IMG/VR virus record: IMGVR_UViG_3300050116_000283
Location: 1-57,800 of that record
DNA: 57,800 nucleotides
Source of the DNA: a virus
Reading direction: 5' to 3' (one strand)
Position 1 is the stretch's first letter; every line of letters starts with the position of its first letter. The position numbers were made by a program, and so were the translations under genes. The notes beneath the pieces were generated by a model. It searched no databases. It was not told where the DNA came from and worked only from the letters and a program-made list of their open reading frames with translations. Below are positions 1-9,410 of the stretch, in pieces.

Positions 1-498
1 TCAAACACCGAGAGCCTCCCGCCGCGCGGCAACGATGGCGCGCATCACGTTCGACTGGTTGGCGATGAGCGTCACGAGCGCGGCATAGCCGGGGTCGGTC
101 GCATATGTGGCAGCCACCGCCACGATCAGCGCGTTCAGATTACGGTCGAGCGAATACTGCTCCCATGCGGCGCGGTAGGGCTCGCCCGTGGTGATCAGAC
201 CGGCATAGTCGCGGCAGGAGTCCTCGAGGGAGTCGTAGTCTGCGAATTGCAATTCCTCCTCGACCGGCTTGCCGTCGATTACTTCGGTCGTTGGCTCGGT
301 GCACGACTCCGGATCGCGGCTGTTCTTCTTCATCCCGAAATAGTTCGCGTGGCCGCAGGGCTGCGATCCCCACCGGGACTCGACCGCCCACTGCGCGATC
401 ATCAACGGAGCCGGGCACCCGGTTTGCTTCTCCAGCGCAACTGCAATCTGCGCGATCTGAGCAAGCCGGGCTTGGCGTTCGGTGTCTTCGGACATCAT
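1..498 (-). CDS. Phage endolysin, glucosaminidase-type peptidoglycan hydrolase
   Basis: This 165-aa protein resembles the glucosaminidase (FlgJ/LytG-type) lysozyme-like family, which cleaves the glycan strands of peptidoglycan. The N-terminal half carries the family signature: a helix with APLMIAQWAVESRWG, containing the likely catalytic Glu of the 'ES.WG' motif, followed by HANYFGMK. A second block near residues 85-110 (FADYDSLEDSCRDYAGLI) matches the usual 'F..Y.s..es..dy..ll' segment. There is no signal peptide, so release would need a holin or another export route. The start lies behind AGGAGGGGGAG. It is the last gene of the leftward tail operon, the normal place for lysis genes. The family assignment is fairly secure; the lytic role is inferred from context. 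Confidence 0.85.
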   Translation of the reverse strand: MMSEDTERQARLAQIAQIAVALEKQTGCPAPLMIAQWAVESRWGSQPCGHANYFGMKKNSRDPESCTEPTTEVIDGKPVEEELQFADYDSLEDSCRDYAGLITTGEPYRAAWEQYSLDRNLNALIVAVAATYATDPGYAALVTLIANQSNVMRAIVAARREALGV

Positions 499-510
499 CT
501 CCCCCTCCTG

Positions 511-849
511 TTAGTTCATGGCCCAGTACCAAACCTGAATCGTGGGGCTGGTCATCTGGGCGGTCTGCTGGCCGGTGAACGTGAGCGTGGTGCCGACGAG
601 CGAATAGTCCAGCCCGCAGGATGCGCACATCAGAATTCCGTTCACGAAGACCTGCGGTGTGGTGCTGGGCGCCGGAGTCTGCGTGAGGGTGTAAACCTGC
701 GCGGCGGTCCGGAACACGTCCACGTGCTGTACGAGAGTCACCGCCATCGTCAGCGTGATCGACGACTGCTGCGCGTGCGCCGTCGGCCGGACCATCGGGC
801 CGACTGGCAGCAGTAGCGCCAGGACGAATATGGGCAGAAGCTTTCTCAT
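511..849 (-). CDS. Small secreted protein of unknown function
   Basis: The 112-aa product begins with a basic N-terminus (MRKLL), a hydrophobic core and an AHA-QQ cleavage-like site near residue 27, so it looks like a Sec-exported protein. The mature part of about 85 residues is Thr/Gln-rich and probably beta-structured, with two cysteines (CASC) near residue 71. I recognise no family. It sits 12 bp upstream of the endolysin gene and is the last of three consecutive genes whose products start with MRR/MRK signal peptides. It could be a periplasmic or virion-associated accessory; no function is assigned. Confidence 0.65.
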   Translation of the reverse strand: MRKLLPIFVLALLLPVGPMVRPTAHAQQSSITLTMAVTLVQHVDVFRTAAQVYTLTQTPAPSTTPQVFVNGILMCASCGLDYSLVGTTLTFTGQQTAQMTSPTIQVWYWAMN

Positions 850-909
850 CGCGGTGACTCACGTTCGGTGCTCTCACATTGGTTATCGGCAGATCGGCGG
901 CGCGGGCCG

Positions 910-3318
910 CTACCACACCGACTGAATGGCGGCCTGCGCGATGGGTCCAAGAAGCGCTTGCCCAGCCGCCGTGGGGTGCTCGCCGTCGCTGAAGTACGTG
1001 GTGTTGGCGGCGCACGCGTCACAGCCCATAGTGCCGTTGGCGGCGAAGTCGGCGATGGCGTCGTACCAGGAGCTATCCGCCTTGATGAGCGGGTTGACCG
1101 CGTCGCGGAAGGTGTTGAAGCCCGCCGTCGTCTGCGGCAGAAGTGTGGCGATCACGATCTTCAGGCCGGGCGACGCCGCCTTGCGTGCTAGGCAATAGGC
1201 CTTTAGGTCTGCCACCAGCGTGGCTGCGCCCAGGCCCGAGTCGTTCGCTCCGTCGAAGAGGAACAGCAACTTCTCGGCCAAACTCGTGGTGGCGAACGCC
1301 GCGTCGACGGCAGCAGACCGCGCGCTTATATTGGCGATCCCACTACCGGAGATGGCGAAGTTCGACCCTTGCGGGAAGGGCGTAATCGCGGCCTGCGCCA
1401 GAGCGGAGTACTTCAGGTTCGCCCCCATGCTAACGTTCGGATCGGTGATCGAATCGCCTTCGAACACCATCGCCTTTTTCAGCGACGGAATAGCGACGCC
1501 ACGCGTGGCCATGATGGATTGCACTGCTGCGGTGTTGCCGAGAATTTGGGCTTGGCTGTGCGCCACCCGATAGATCGCCACATAGCCGATCTGCCCCGGC
1601 CAGAATCCCGCACCCCCGAAATTGCTGATGAACAACTGGTTGAACTGAATCGGCGCAAGACCCCCCACAGCCCAGGTCTGCGCGAGGTAGCCATCGATGT
1701 AGAGATAGATGTTGTTCGACCCATCGTACTCGCCCGCCAGGATGTGCCAGTTCCCATCGAGGACGCTTGCCGCATACGCATAGCCGATGCTGGGGCCGAA
1801 GCGAAGACTGGGGAACAGTGTTCCATTCACTTGGCCAGCCAGCCAGAACTGCGGATTCGAAAGGTAGTTGTCGTTCACAATCGGGGCGTAGCCCGCCAGC
1901 GCTTCCGAGGTCGTCGATTTCACCGCCGCGTACGCCGTCACGGCAGACATATCGACCGGTTGCCAGCCCGTGGCCTGCATCCACCCGCAGTAGTTGCTCG
2001 CGCAGACCGTGGTGCAATCGATGCCGGCGGTAACCCAGGAACACGCGGACGCGGTCTGCTGCGGACCGGCTCCGTTGACCATCGTGTAGCTGGGATTGAA
2101 ATAGCTGGTAGGGTGCGGACCGACTTCCAACTGCGCGCCCCAAATCAACAAGTCGAGGTGGTCGTTGGCGGCGTCCTGCGCCACGGGAATCGCGTAACCG
2201 TTGCCGGTGGATGTGGACGTGAAGGTGTACGAGTATCGCGCCCATCCGGTAGCGGGCACGGCGATGTTCGAACCGTAGTTCACGTTGTTGTCGGACATCC
2301 GAAAGGTCTGCGCCACGCCGGTATTGCTCGCCGCGTAGATGCTGATCGTGTATTGCCGCCCGGAAACGAACGGCGGTTGCTTCGCCGTCGTCAGATACCC
2401 TCCGGTGCCAACCGCCTGGAGTCGCGATGCGATGAAATCGCCATTCGGATTCGCCGCATATGCATCGGTAAGAGTCATCCCCGGCGCGGTCCACGGCACG
2501 GGCCCGTTCGACGTGCTGGTGTTGAACTGCTGTTCGCTCGGCCCGATCATGTTGTAGTTCGGTTCCGGAGGGAAGGCGTAGTTATAAGCGTACCCGCCAG
2601 TGCCCTCGTTCAAAACGTACTGAGCAACCAGATTGGATGTGGACGCCGAAAGAGTTGCCCCGAACGCGGTGCATGTGCCCGGCCAGGAGCCCGATGCTTT
2701 TGGTCCGTACAGGCAGTTCGTCAGGGTGTCGAGATAGAAATCGCCGTTCGCGCCGGTCCCCGACACCGGAGTGGCAGCACCGTTCCAGATCGTGTTGCCG
2801 CTGGCGCCGGTCGCGCCCGTTGCTCCGGCGGCACCGGTGGCTCCAGCAGGGCCGGTGGACCCGGTCGGACCTGCGGGACCGGTTGCGCCGGTCGATCCTG
2901 CCGGACCCGTAGTGCCAGCGGGGCCGGTAGGACCTGTAGATCCCGCCGCTCCCGTCGATCCGGTTGCGCCGGTCGCGCCGGCAGAGCCCTGCGGTCCCGT
3001 AGGGCCAGTGGGACCGGTCGATCCGGTGACACCGGCAGCGCCGGCAGGCCCGGTCGCGCCCGTGGCGCCCGTCTGCAAAGTCCAGGTGTTCGTTGCCGTG
3101 CAGTAGTACAGCGTGCTCGGGCTGGTGGCGATGTTCAACCACACGTCAGCGCCTTGCTTGCAGGACGCCGGAGCGGTGGCAGACACCTGCCAATTGACCT
3201 TGCCGTTCATGGCCGCCGACAAGATCGAAGACGCCGTCTGCGAGCTGAAATCGGACCATCCCTGCGCGAAGGCAAGAGCAGATCCGGCAAGCGTGAAGAG
3301 AAGAATAAGTCGTCTCAT
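910..3318 (-). CDS. Secreted collagen-like / LamG-like / SGNH-hydrolase fibre protein
   Basis: An 802-aa mosaic protein. Residues 1-20 look like a signal peptide (MRRLILLF...AFAQ). Residues about 82-173 are Gly-X-Y triplets of the GATGPAG/GPTGPTG type, as in phage and bacterial collagen-like fibres. The middle (about 240-600) is beta-rich and contains a LamG/concanavalin-like stretch ([11 protein letters not shown]). The C-terminus (about 615-802) is an SGNH/GDSL hydrolase: block I FEGDSITD near 620, GANDS near 691, and DGEHPTAAG near 781 supplying the Asp-His pair. The likely role is a receptor- or polysaccharide-binding fibre with esterase activity. A strong AAGGAG precedes the ATG. The signal peptide is unusual for a virion fibre and may instead indicate a secreted lysogenic-conversion protein. 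Confidence 0.8.
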   Translation of the reverse strand: MRRLILLFTLAGSALAFAQGWSDFSSQTASSILSAAMNGKVNWQVSATAPASCKQGADVWLNIATSPSTLYYCTATNTWTLQTGATGATGPAGAAGVTGSTGPTGPTGPQGSAGATGATGSTGAAGSTGPTGPAGTTGPAGSTGATGPAGPTGSTGPAGATGAAGATGATGASGNTIWNGAATPVSGTGANGDFYLDTLTNCLYGPKASGSWPGTCTAFGATLSASTSNLVAQYVLNEGTGGYAYNYAFPPEPNYNMIGPSEQQFNTSTSNGPVPWTAPGMTLTDAYAANPNGDFIASRLQAVGTGGYLTTAKQPPFVSGRQYTISIYAASNTGVAQTFRMSDNNVNYGSNIAVPATGWARYSYTFTSTSTGNGYAIPVAQDAANDHLDLLIWGAQLEVGPHPTSYFNPSYTMVNGAGPQQTASACSWVTAGIDCTTVCASNYCGWMQATGWQPVDMSAVTAYAAVKSTTSEALAGYAPIVNDNYLSNPQFWLAGQVNGTLFPSLRFGPSIGYAYAASVLDGNWHILAGEYDGSNNIYLYIDGYLAQTWAVGGLAPIQFNQLFISNFGGAGFWPGQIGYVAIYRVAHSQAQILGNTAAVQSIMATRGVAIPSLKKAMVFEGDSITDPNVSMGANLKYSALAQAAITPFPQGSNFAISGSGIANISARSAAVDAAFATTSLAEKLLFLFDGANDSGLGAATLVADLKAYCLARKAASPGLKIVIATLLPQTTAGFNTFRDAVNPLIKADSSWYDAIADFAANGTMGCDACAANTTYFSDGEHPTAAGQALLGPIAQAAIQSVW

Positions 3319-3331
3319 GGTGATAAGCTCC

Positions 3332-3898
3332 TTAGTTACTCAACGAGGTTAGTTGGCTGTTGGAGAGCGCCACCAGTTGAGCGTTAGTCAGAGTAGAAAG
3401 CTTGAGGGAGGAACTCCCTCCGCCGGCGCACGGCAGCAAGCTTACTCGTTGGGAAACAACAGTCACGCAGTACGCGCCATCAGCCAGGCCCGCCGCATTC
3501 ATCTGGCCCCACTGCACTGCGGCGGTGCTGGGTGGTGTGACCGATTGGGCCACGCTCGAAATCCGAAGCGGCGTCGACGAGGTGGGGACCACCCACATCT
3601 CGGTTCGCCGGATCGCTCCGTTCAGCAGGTAGACGGCGTTGTAGCCAGTGTTCGCCGGAGATGCCGTATCGTTGGGCTCTAGCGGGATCGTGACCGCGCC
3701 GCCCACGATATTGAAGGTGCTCGACTGCATCTCCACTCGAACACCATCCGCCGCCACAAAGGGGACGGTCGGTGTGATCGTGATCGTGCCGTTGGTGACC
3801 GCCGCCCCGCCTGGAGCTTGAATGTTGGTCTCTCGAATTACCGTCTGAGCGCCGAGTGGAGCAATCAGCGTCGCACACAGCAGTAAACATCGTCTCAT
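3332..3898 (-). CDS. Secreted beta-rich protein with short C-terminal repeats
   Basis: The 188-aa product starts with a signal peptide ([18 protein letters not shown]), followed by a beta-sandwich-like region (about 20-130) rich in Thr, Val and Pro. The C-terminus ends in an imperfect repeat of LTNAQLVAL / LSNSQLTSL, a pattern found near the ends of some phage fibre or adhesin proteins. AAAGGA lies 8 nt before the ATG. It is the first of three consecutive exported-type genes between the TIM-barrel tail protein and the endolysin. Family unknown; a fibre-accessory or host-surface role is inferred from position only. Confidence 0.65.
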   Translation of the reverse strand: MRRCLLLCATLIAPLGAQTVIRETNIQAPGGAAVTNGTITITPTVPFVAADGVRVEMQSSTFNIVGGAVTIPLEPNDTASPANTGYNAVYLLNGAIRRTEMWVVPTSSTPLRISSVAQSVTPPSTAAVQWGQMNAAGLADGAYCVTVVSQRVSLLPCAGGGSSSLKLSTLTNAQLVALSNSQLTSLSN

Positions 3899-3923
3899 CG
3901 GAGTTTCCTTTCTAAGCCGCTGC

Positions 3924-6900
3924 TTAGAACACCCTGGCGACCCGCCTGTTCGCAGGCAAAGGCGGCACGCGCCAACTAAGCAGAGTCAGATGGTCGACCG
4001 CCCAGAAGCCTATGATCGGTATCCCCGCGTTCACCGCCGCGAGGTACTGCGCGGTCCATGCGCACGCGCCGTTGAACCACGGCACGAGATAAGCCAGTGC
4101 CGGCTTCGCGTACGTCAACACCGAAAAACCGTAAGCCATGGCGGCCTTCGCCAGATCGATGTTCAAGTATGCAGTGCCCCAGGACAGCGCCTCCAGCTTC
4201 ACGCGGTCGATGTCCCCGTTCGGTGCCATATACTGCGACGGGATGTTGACGTAATTGTTCATCCGGCCGCCCTGCGGGTACGGATAGCCCGCGTTCCAAT
4301 AGACCGTCGGGTTGTTGGTGTCCATCGGCAGCAGCCATTCGATCTTGGCTCCCGCGTATGCCGCCTTCACTGCCTGCGCGATGGCGTGCATGTGGCTGTA
4401 GACCTGGGTGCGCAGGAAGTTCGCGTCCGCGTGCGAGTTGACGCTCGGGTCGTCGTCCTGCGTCCAGAAGCTGGCCAGCGCGCGCCCGAGCGCCGCCAGC
4501 GCCGCAGCCGCCGTGTAAGCGTCGTAATAGGCCATGCCGCCGCCGCTCACCGTGCCGCCCTCCGTATACGCCGCGTTCCCGTTCGATCCGGTCTCCGTGA
4601 AGTGCGTGGCATCCGTTACCACGATGGGCCACGTCCCGTTCGCCGCCGTCGTGCCTTCGACCGCCGCGACTATCGCGTTCTGGCCGGTGGAGAAGCCGTG
4701 CGCCGCGACCGTGCCGACTGAAATAGGAGCGGTCCAACTGGCGTACCCGATGGCCTCGTTCATCAGGCGCGAGAAGAACCACCAGCCCACCTCGCCCAAC
4801 TGGAGCCACGGCACGAGGCCCGCCGCCGCGAGAATTCCGGCAGCCTGCAGATAGCATTTTTCGAGGTAAGCGGTGACCGTCGCCGGGTTGAAGCAACACT
4901 GCTGGGTTTGCAGGTCGATCAGCGTCGTGGCGCCTGCTGCCACGGTGAACGCGGTCCCCGAGACGAGAGTCGTCAACTGGTAGTGGTCGGCGTCCGTGAC
5001 GATCACCGACCACACCGCACCGTTCGGCCCCTGCGCGATGTGGACAGTGTTTCCGGTGACGTACCCATGACCGATCTGCTCCACGGTCTGCGGTCCGGAC
5101 CCGCTCACTCCGTCGACGACGCCCGCGCCCCAGGAGCCGAAACCGGTGGCAGTCAAGACCGTCGCGCCGTTGGCGAAACGCTGGCACCAAGCGCCCGCCG
5201 CAGTCGCGGCGTCCGGCGGCGCGAGCAACTCTTGGGAGAACGCGACAGTCATGGTCTGCCCCGCCGCCTTCACCTCGGCGGCGAAGTCGGTCAAGAAATC
5301 TTTGAACGCGCGATTCAACGGCGAGGACTGCGACGCGTCCACCGCCCATGTGCCTTCGTTCCCGCCGGCCAGGGCGGTCGAACCGATGTCCCCGGCTACC
5401 GCGACCGCGATTCCGGCGCCGGTGCTCACCGACAGGTCCAGACTGAAGCCGTTGACGGGGCTGAGGACCGTGATGGTGAACTGTCCGGCGGTGGCGGTCG
5501 GAGCTGCGCAGATCCCGACGAACGTCCCGTTAATCGCGTTCACCATGCGCTGTGCGAGCGTGGCCAACGTGTCTGCCGGGTACGCCACCGCGCCCAGTAC
5601 CGTGCCGCCCAGCGAACTCCCGCCCGATGGATTGCCGCCAGTCGTCGTGGCCCCTGAAATCGTCGTGCCGGTGTTCGGGAAGGTTCCTCCCACTGTCAAC
5701 CACACCGTGTCCGCGCCGACGCCGAACGAGTTCCCCACATTGATGGTGCCGGTCAACGTCACCGTCGCCTGGTGAAAGTTCCCGCCGTTCCGGACTCTCT
5801 TAAGCGCGAAAAATACGCCCGCGTAGAAGTCGATGTCTCCCGTGAACCCGGCTTGGCTCAAAATCCACAGCAGGCGCGCGGGCGGGATCTGGTACGTTTG
5901 GCCGGTGTCGAAGTCGCAAGCGCAGTTGGCGTTGGCGTACGTCGCGGAAGGCGCCACCGGATCGGCCAGGACCGCCGCCTGGAGATAGTCGAACAAGCAC
6001 GTCCCGCTCGCCACCGTCAAAACGACCGTATGGGTGCCCGCCGCCACCGCGCTCGCAATCAACCGGCGGCCGGAGGTCGGACTGGCCGATGCCTGGAGCG
6101 AGTACGCGCTTACGGGAGCAACCGCCCCACCGTCCACTGTCGCGTCGACGGTTCCACCAAACGTCGAAAGCGCGGAGCCCAGATACAAGTTGTGGCTCGC
6201 CTGGCAGCTATAAGTGATCGTCACCGTGTCGCCCGCGTGCCCGCTCTGATATGCGAAGCCGCCCAGGTACCACCCGGCCACCTGCGTCCACCCGCTGCCG
6301 GCGCGCTTCGCCCAGGTGTCGTTCGACGGGATGGTGACCGAACCGGGCCCGGCCACCTTCAGCGGAGTAACACCGCCCGGATCGCCGACCGTCCAGTTGG
6401 CCAGGACCGCAGACCACTCCTGCGGCGCGAACGCCACCAGCGACGGGTTCACCGTGCCGGAGTCGTACGTCAGCGGAGGCGCGAACGTAAGCCACAACTG
6501 CCGGACCGCCGCCAGGCCCAGCGCGGAGAAATCCATGTGGACGTGTATCGACGTCGGGTCGGTCCCGCCGGTAAGCTTCGAGGCGCCGGCAGGCGTCAAA
6601 TAGCACGTCGCGGTCTTGTGCATCTCCAGCAATTCGATCCCGTTGCCGTCCACACCGACCGCCCGCGACTGGACTGTGAAGCTGCTGCCGGCCTGCGTCG
6701 CCTGCAAGACCGCGTTCGCGTTGATCTGTGCCACCAGTTGGGCGGCCACCCATGCCGTGAGGCTCGTGATTTCGAGAAGGAGTAAGCCCGTCCCGTTGCC
6801 ATCGGAAGCAGAGCATGTAACCTCTGCACCCGTGTTCAATTTCGGGGTGAGCTCCACATTATTCCCCGCCGCCACCGCCGTGGCGTTCGCGTCCGGTGCG

Positions 6901-7562
6901 GTGTTGATGAGATTCGCCAGCGCGGTCGCGATATCGCCCGAGCCATCGGTCGCAAGTTGCACATAGGTGTACGTCTGGGTGTCGATGGTGATCGTGTGGC
7001 TGTAGCCGGTGCCGAAAGAGTTGAAGAATGAAAAGACGATGGATGACACAGCCCCGGCCCAACTCGGCACCACCACATCGAAGAGCACGTTGCCCAGATA
7101 AACCAATTGCACGCGGTCGTACACCGCCGGAGTTCCGTTGACCGTGTAAGTGCAACTGGCCTGCGCGCCGCCCATCGTCGCCGTAACCGGTAGCGCCACG
7201 GTGCCGGGCGTCTCGGTGACGACGCCGCCGGCCAAGCTGCGCGCGATGTAACTGAGCGAGCCCCACGCGACCGAAGGGTACTTCGAGCTCGTCGCATTCT
7301 GGCAGCCCGTCCAGGACAGATCGAAGTCAAGTGTGACGCCCGCCAGGGAGAAGTCCGGCAGGTATCGCGAGGTGAACAGGTGGCCGTAAACGTCGTCGGC
7401 GTCGAACAGAACAGCCACCGCGAAGTCGGCCTGATCGCTCCAGCATCCGCTCATGGTGAAGCCGCCGGCAGATGCGTTGTGCATCGATGCCGCAGCTCCG
7501 CGGCGGTCGAACCCGCGCAGATAGATCGACCGGTGGGGCTCGAGTTTTGAGATCGTTGCCAT
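3924..7562 (-). CDS. Large tail protein with C-terminal TIM-barrel glycosidase-like domain
   Basis: A 1212-aa protein. The N-terminal half has repeated beta-rich modules with tail-sheath/tube-like themes such as TYTVNG and repeated ALANLIN / QLVAQINAN helices (about 200-300). Two copies of a short fold, ending TDADHYQLTT and TDATHFTET, lie near residues 860 and 980. The C-terminal half contains pieces typical of a TIM-barrel glycosidase-like domain: WLQLGEVGWWFF near residue 922 (possible acidic catalytic residue), KIEWLLPMD, and IIGFWAVDHL near the end. Similar proteins in siphoviruses are large tail/fibre or tail-sheath-like components. It follows the hub gene, as expected for a receptor-binding or cell-envelope-degrading tail part. 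There is no clear Shine-Dalgarno sequence. Confidence 0.6.
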   Translation of the reverse strand: MATISKLEPHRSIYLRGFDRRGAAASMHNASAGGFTMSGCWSDQADFAVAVLFDADDVYGHLFTSRYLPDFSLAGVTLDFDLSWTGCQNATSSKYPSVAWGSLSYIARSLAGGVVTETPGTVALPVTATMGGAQASCTYTVNGTPAVYDRVQLVYLGNVLFDVVVPSWAGAVSSIVFSFFNSFGTGYSHTITIDTQTYTYVQLATDGSGDIATALANLINTAPDANATAVAAGNNVELTPKLNTGAEVTCSASDGNGTGLLLLEITSLTAWVAAQLVAQINANAVLQATQAGSSFTVQSRAVGVDGNGIELLEMHKTATCYLTPAGASKLTGGTDPTSIHVHMDFSALGLAAVRQLWLTFAPPLTYDSGTVNPSLVAFAPQEWSAVLANWTVGDPGGVTPLKVAGPGSVTIPSNDTWAKRAGSGWTQVAGWYLGGFAYQSGHAGDTVTITYSCQASHNLYLGSALSTFGGTVDATVDGGAVAPVSAYSLQASASPTSGRRLIASAVAAGTHTVVLTVASGTCLFDYLQAAVLADPVAPSATYANANCACDFDTGQTYQIPPARLLWILSQAGFTGDIDFYAGVFFALKRVRNGGNFHQATVTLTGTINVGNSFGVGADTVWLTVGGTFPNTGTTISGATTTGGNPSGGSSLGGTVLGAVAYPADTLATLAQRMVNAINGTFVGICAAPTATAGQFTITVLSPVNGFSLDLSVSTGAGIAVAVAGDIGSTALAGGNEGTWAVDASQSSPLNRAFKDFLTDFAAEVKAAGQTMTVAFSQELLAPPDAATAAGAWCQRFANGATVLTATGFGSWGAGVVDGVSGSGPQTVEQIGHGYVTGNTVHIAQGPNGAVWSVIVTDADHYQLTTLVSGTAFTVAAGATTLIDLQTQQCCFNPATVTAYLEKCYLQAAGILAAAGLVPWLQLGEVGWWFFSRLMNEAIGYASWTAPISVGTVAAHGFSTGQNAIVAAVEGTTAANGTWPIVVTDATHFTETGSNGNAAYTEGGTVSGGGMAYYDAYTAAAALAALGRALASFWTQDDDPSVNSHADANFLRTQVYSHMHAIAQAVKAAYAGAKIEWLLPMDTNNPTVYWNAGYPYPQGGRMNNYVNIPSQYMAPNGDIDRVKLEALSWGTAYLNIDLAKAAMAYGFSVLTYAKPALAYLVPWFNGACAWTAQYLAAVNAGIPIIGFWAVDHLTLLSWRVPPLPANRRVARVF

Positions 7563-7826
7563 CGGGTTCTTATGCGTGTTTGCTTTGCATTGGTTGCGGC
7601 GGCTGGTGAAATTGCAACCGTTCTGCTGATAACCGGCTGGAACAAGAGAGAGGCTTTTGATGCAGCAAGTAAAAGCAGATTGATTCGCTGGCCCACGACT
7701 GCCAGATCACCCGGACCCAGTTCATCCGGCAAGCGATTGTCGGAGCGGTAACCAGTCCGGGCAGAACCATCCTTCAGTGAGGTGGTTGTGGCCTCGCGCG
7801 ATTACTGACAGGTGAGCATTCGCGAC
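7563..7826. other. Intergenic segment with a 6-bp inverted repeat
   Basis: No convincing gene is present; the short ORFs here lack ribosome-binding sites and have shadow-like composition. An inverted repeat GGTTGC (7592-7597) / GCAACC (7614-7619) lies about 30-57 bp upstream of the large tail gene start. It could be part of its leader or the end of the upstream cargo transcript, but no T-run follows it. Confidence 0.3.
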
Positions 7827-9236
7827 CTATTGCCCAATGTAAAACGTCACCGAATAGCGGGCGGAACCTGCATATGTTTCTTCGCCGTAAAACGGCAGAA
7901 CGTTGGCAGCGGCGACGCGACCAGCTACACGGAATGTTCCGGGCGCTAGATCCAGATCCTGAGATGCGCCTGGAGCCAGAGTCAACTTCTGCGAAACCGG
8001 ACCGTCGAAGAACACTGACAGTTCGTAGGCGGTGGAATTCTTGATGTTCATTGTGGTCCGGACAGAAACCGCGGGAATGCTTTCTGTGGAGCGCTGCGCT
8101 GGTGGCATCGCCGCATGAGTCCCGGAACGAATCGCTTCAACCTCATCGTGGACAGTGGCTTCCGTGGGCGGCACCTCGGGAGGTTCGGGGAGTAGTGCTT
8201 TATCAAATTCGACTGGCGCGGCGGACGACGGAAGTGCGACGACTGCGATACGGGTCGTGGCCTCGTTGATCTTCGCCACAAAAACCCTCCGGGCCGGTTT
8301 TGAAGGGTCAGCGAAGAAGACTTGATTAATGCCCACTGCTTTTTCGTCGGGCTGGAACGGAAGGTTGAGAATCGATCCCACCGATTTCACCGTGCCTTCG
8401 TAGCCGTCGCTGGAGGCATGGAACACGCACCCGAACGTCCAAGCGGAAGGAGACGGAGGATTGGCGGGCGGGGTCTTGAGCAAGGCGCACTTGTCCGCGC
8501 CAGCAAGTTGAAGACTGGTCTTCCACTGGCGACTGTCAGATGCGGAGAGGTCGAACTCGCCGCGAACACTGGCAAAGGGGTCAGGCTCATCGGCAAAACG
8601 CAGGGCGGCTAAAATGCTTTTCGCGAAAGCTAGCCTGGCTTCTTCGCGCTGCTGCGCTATTTGGCGGGTTTCCTCCTCGTACAATCTCCGCTTTGCCTCC
8701 ACATCTGCCTGCCAGGCGGCATCCGCTTCCTTCCGTTTGCGTTCTGCCTCTTCACGCTCAATCTGCGCCCGATGGTCCTCTTCGATCTGCTGAGTACCGC
8801 AGGCGTCTTTGACCTGTTGCAACAAAGCTCTGCTGTTCATGCCCTTCTGTTTTACGGATATGGCGAAGGTCCCATGCTCATAAACGTCCCCGTGATTTGC
8901 GAATTTGAACTTCAGTACGTGCTCGGATCCGACCGTCGTTTCTCGGACGAAGTCGGTGCATGAGGCCTCGGTTGTTGGGAGGCCGTCGGCGGGGAAGCCA
9001 TAGCTAGGAGATTCTTGCCCTAGGTACGTTTTGACGTGCGGGGCGTAGCTGAAAATGACCCTGGCATGACTCACTGTCAGGAGCGTCCACACCGTCGGCC
9101 ACGTCGTCTTCGTCACCTTGTCGACGGCTTCGATGCTAAAGCTTAGGTCATTTGTGGCGGCGAGCCCGACCGGCACGACGAACAGGGCCGACCAGACTCC
9201 CAGCGACCAAAGCAACGGATGCCGTCTTACCGACAT
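7827..9236 (-). CDS. Exported coiled-coil protein, probable cargo (moron) gene
   Basis: This 469-aa protein starts with a signal peptide or anchor (about residues 1-27, ending VGLAA). A globular region follows, then a charged coiled coil (about 150-205: repeated EEAERKRKEAD / EEETRQIAQQREEA). The C-terminal domain of about 75 residues (from roughly 395) is beta-rich (TMNIKNSTAYELSVFFDGP). No family is recognised. GGGAGGT lies 6 nt from the ATG. The gene separates two tail structural genes, a terminator-like hairpin stands just upstream of it, and its codon use appears less GC-biased than the flanking tail genes. These are hallmarks of a phage cargo gene expressed from the prophage. An envelope location is inferred. 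Confidence 0.7.
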   Translation of the reverse strand: MSVRRHPLLWSLGVWSALFVVPVGLAATNDLSFSIEAVDKVTKTTWPTVWTLLTVSHARVIFSYAPHVKTYLGQESPSYGFPADGLPTTEASCTDFVRETTVGSEHVLKFKFANHGDVYEHGTFAISVKQKGMNSRALLQQVKDACGTQQIEEDHRAQIEREEAERKRKEADAAWQADVEAKRRLYEEETRQIAQQREEARLAFAKSILAALRFADEPDPFASVRGEFDLSASDSRQWKTSLQLAGADKCALLKTPPANPPSPSAWTFGCVFHASSDGYEGTVKSVGSILNLPFQPDEKAVGINQVFFADPSKPARRVFVAKINEATTRIAVVALPSSAAPVEFDKALLPEPPEVPPTEATVHDEVEAIRSGTHAAMPPAQRSTESIPAVSVRTTMNIKNSTAYELSVFFDGPVSQKLTLAPGASQDLDLAPGTFRVAGRVAAANVLPFYGEETYAGSARYSVTFYIGQ

Positions 9237-9282
9237 AAGAGACCTCCCACTGGCTACGTCCGGGCCATGCCAGACATTTCAC

Positions 9283-9326
9283 AAAAAACACGGCGGGACC
9301 GAAATTATATGGTATTTCACGCCGTG
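9283..9326 (-). terminator. Terminator-like hairpin after the tail hub gene
   Basis: Read on the minus strand, CACGGCG (9326-9320) pairs with CGCCGTG (9295-9289), followed directly by six T (9288-9283). The 7-bp stem is perfect but the loop is 24 nt, longer than usual. It would end transcripts of the upstream hub gene before the cargo gene at 7827-9236. Confidence 0.5.
9304..9309 (-). promoter_or_regulatory. Possible -10 element (TATAAT) for the 7827-9236 gene
   Basis: A consensus TATAAT on the minus strand lies about 70 bp upstream of the cargo-gene ATG, in a locally AT-rich patch within GC-rich DNA. No good -35 is seen at 16-18 bp (GTCCGG at 17 bp). It also falls inside the loop of the terminator-like hairpin. 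Weak support. Confidence 0.3.
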
Positions 9327-9410
9327 CCGGACTGCAAAAGGGCCGCCGGCCGCCGGGCCGCCGGAAACGGACATTCGTCAACGTCGTTGTTCACGATTTC
9401 GTTGGTAAGC

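Noticed and set aside
2780-3070. Short DNA repeats that look CRISPR-like
   Set aside because: They are codon-level repeats of Gly-X-Y triplets with no spacers; no cas genes are present.
1369-3387. 672-aa plus-strand ORF opposite the collagen-like gene
   Set aside because: Arg/His/Gly-rich shadow of the minus-strand repeats, with no ribosome-binding site and no domains.
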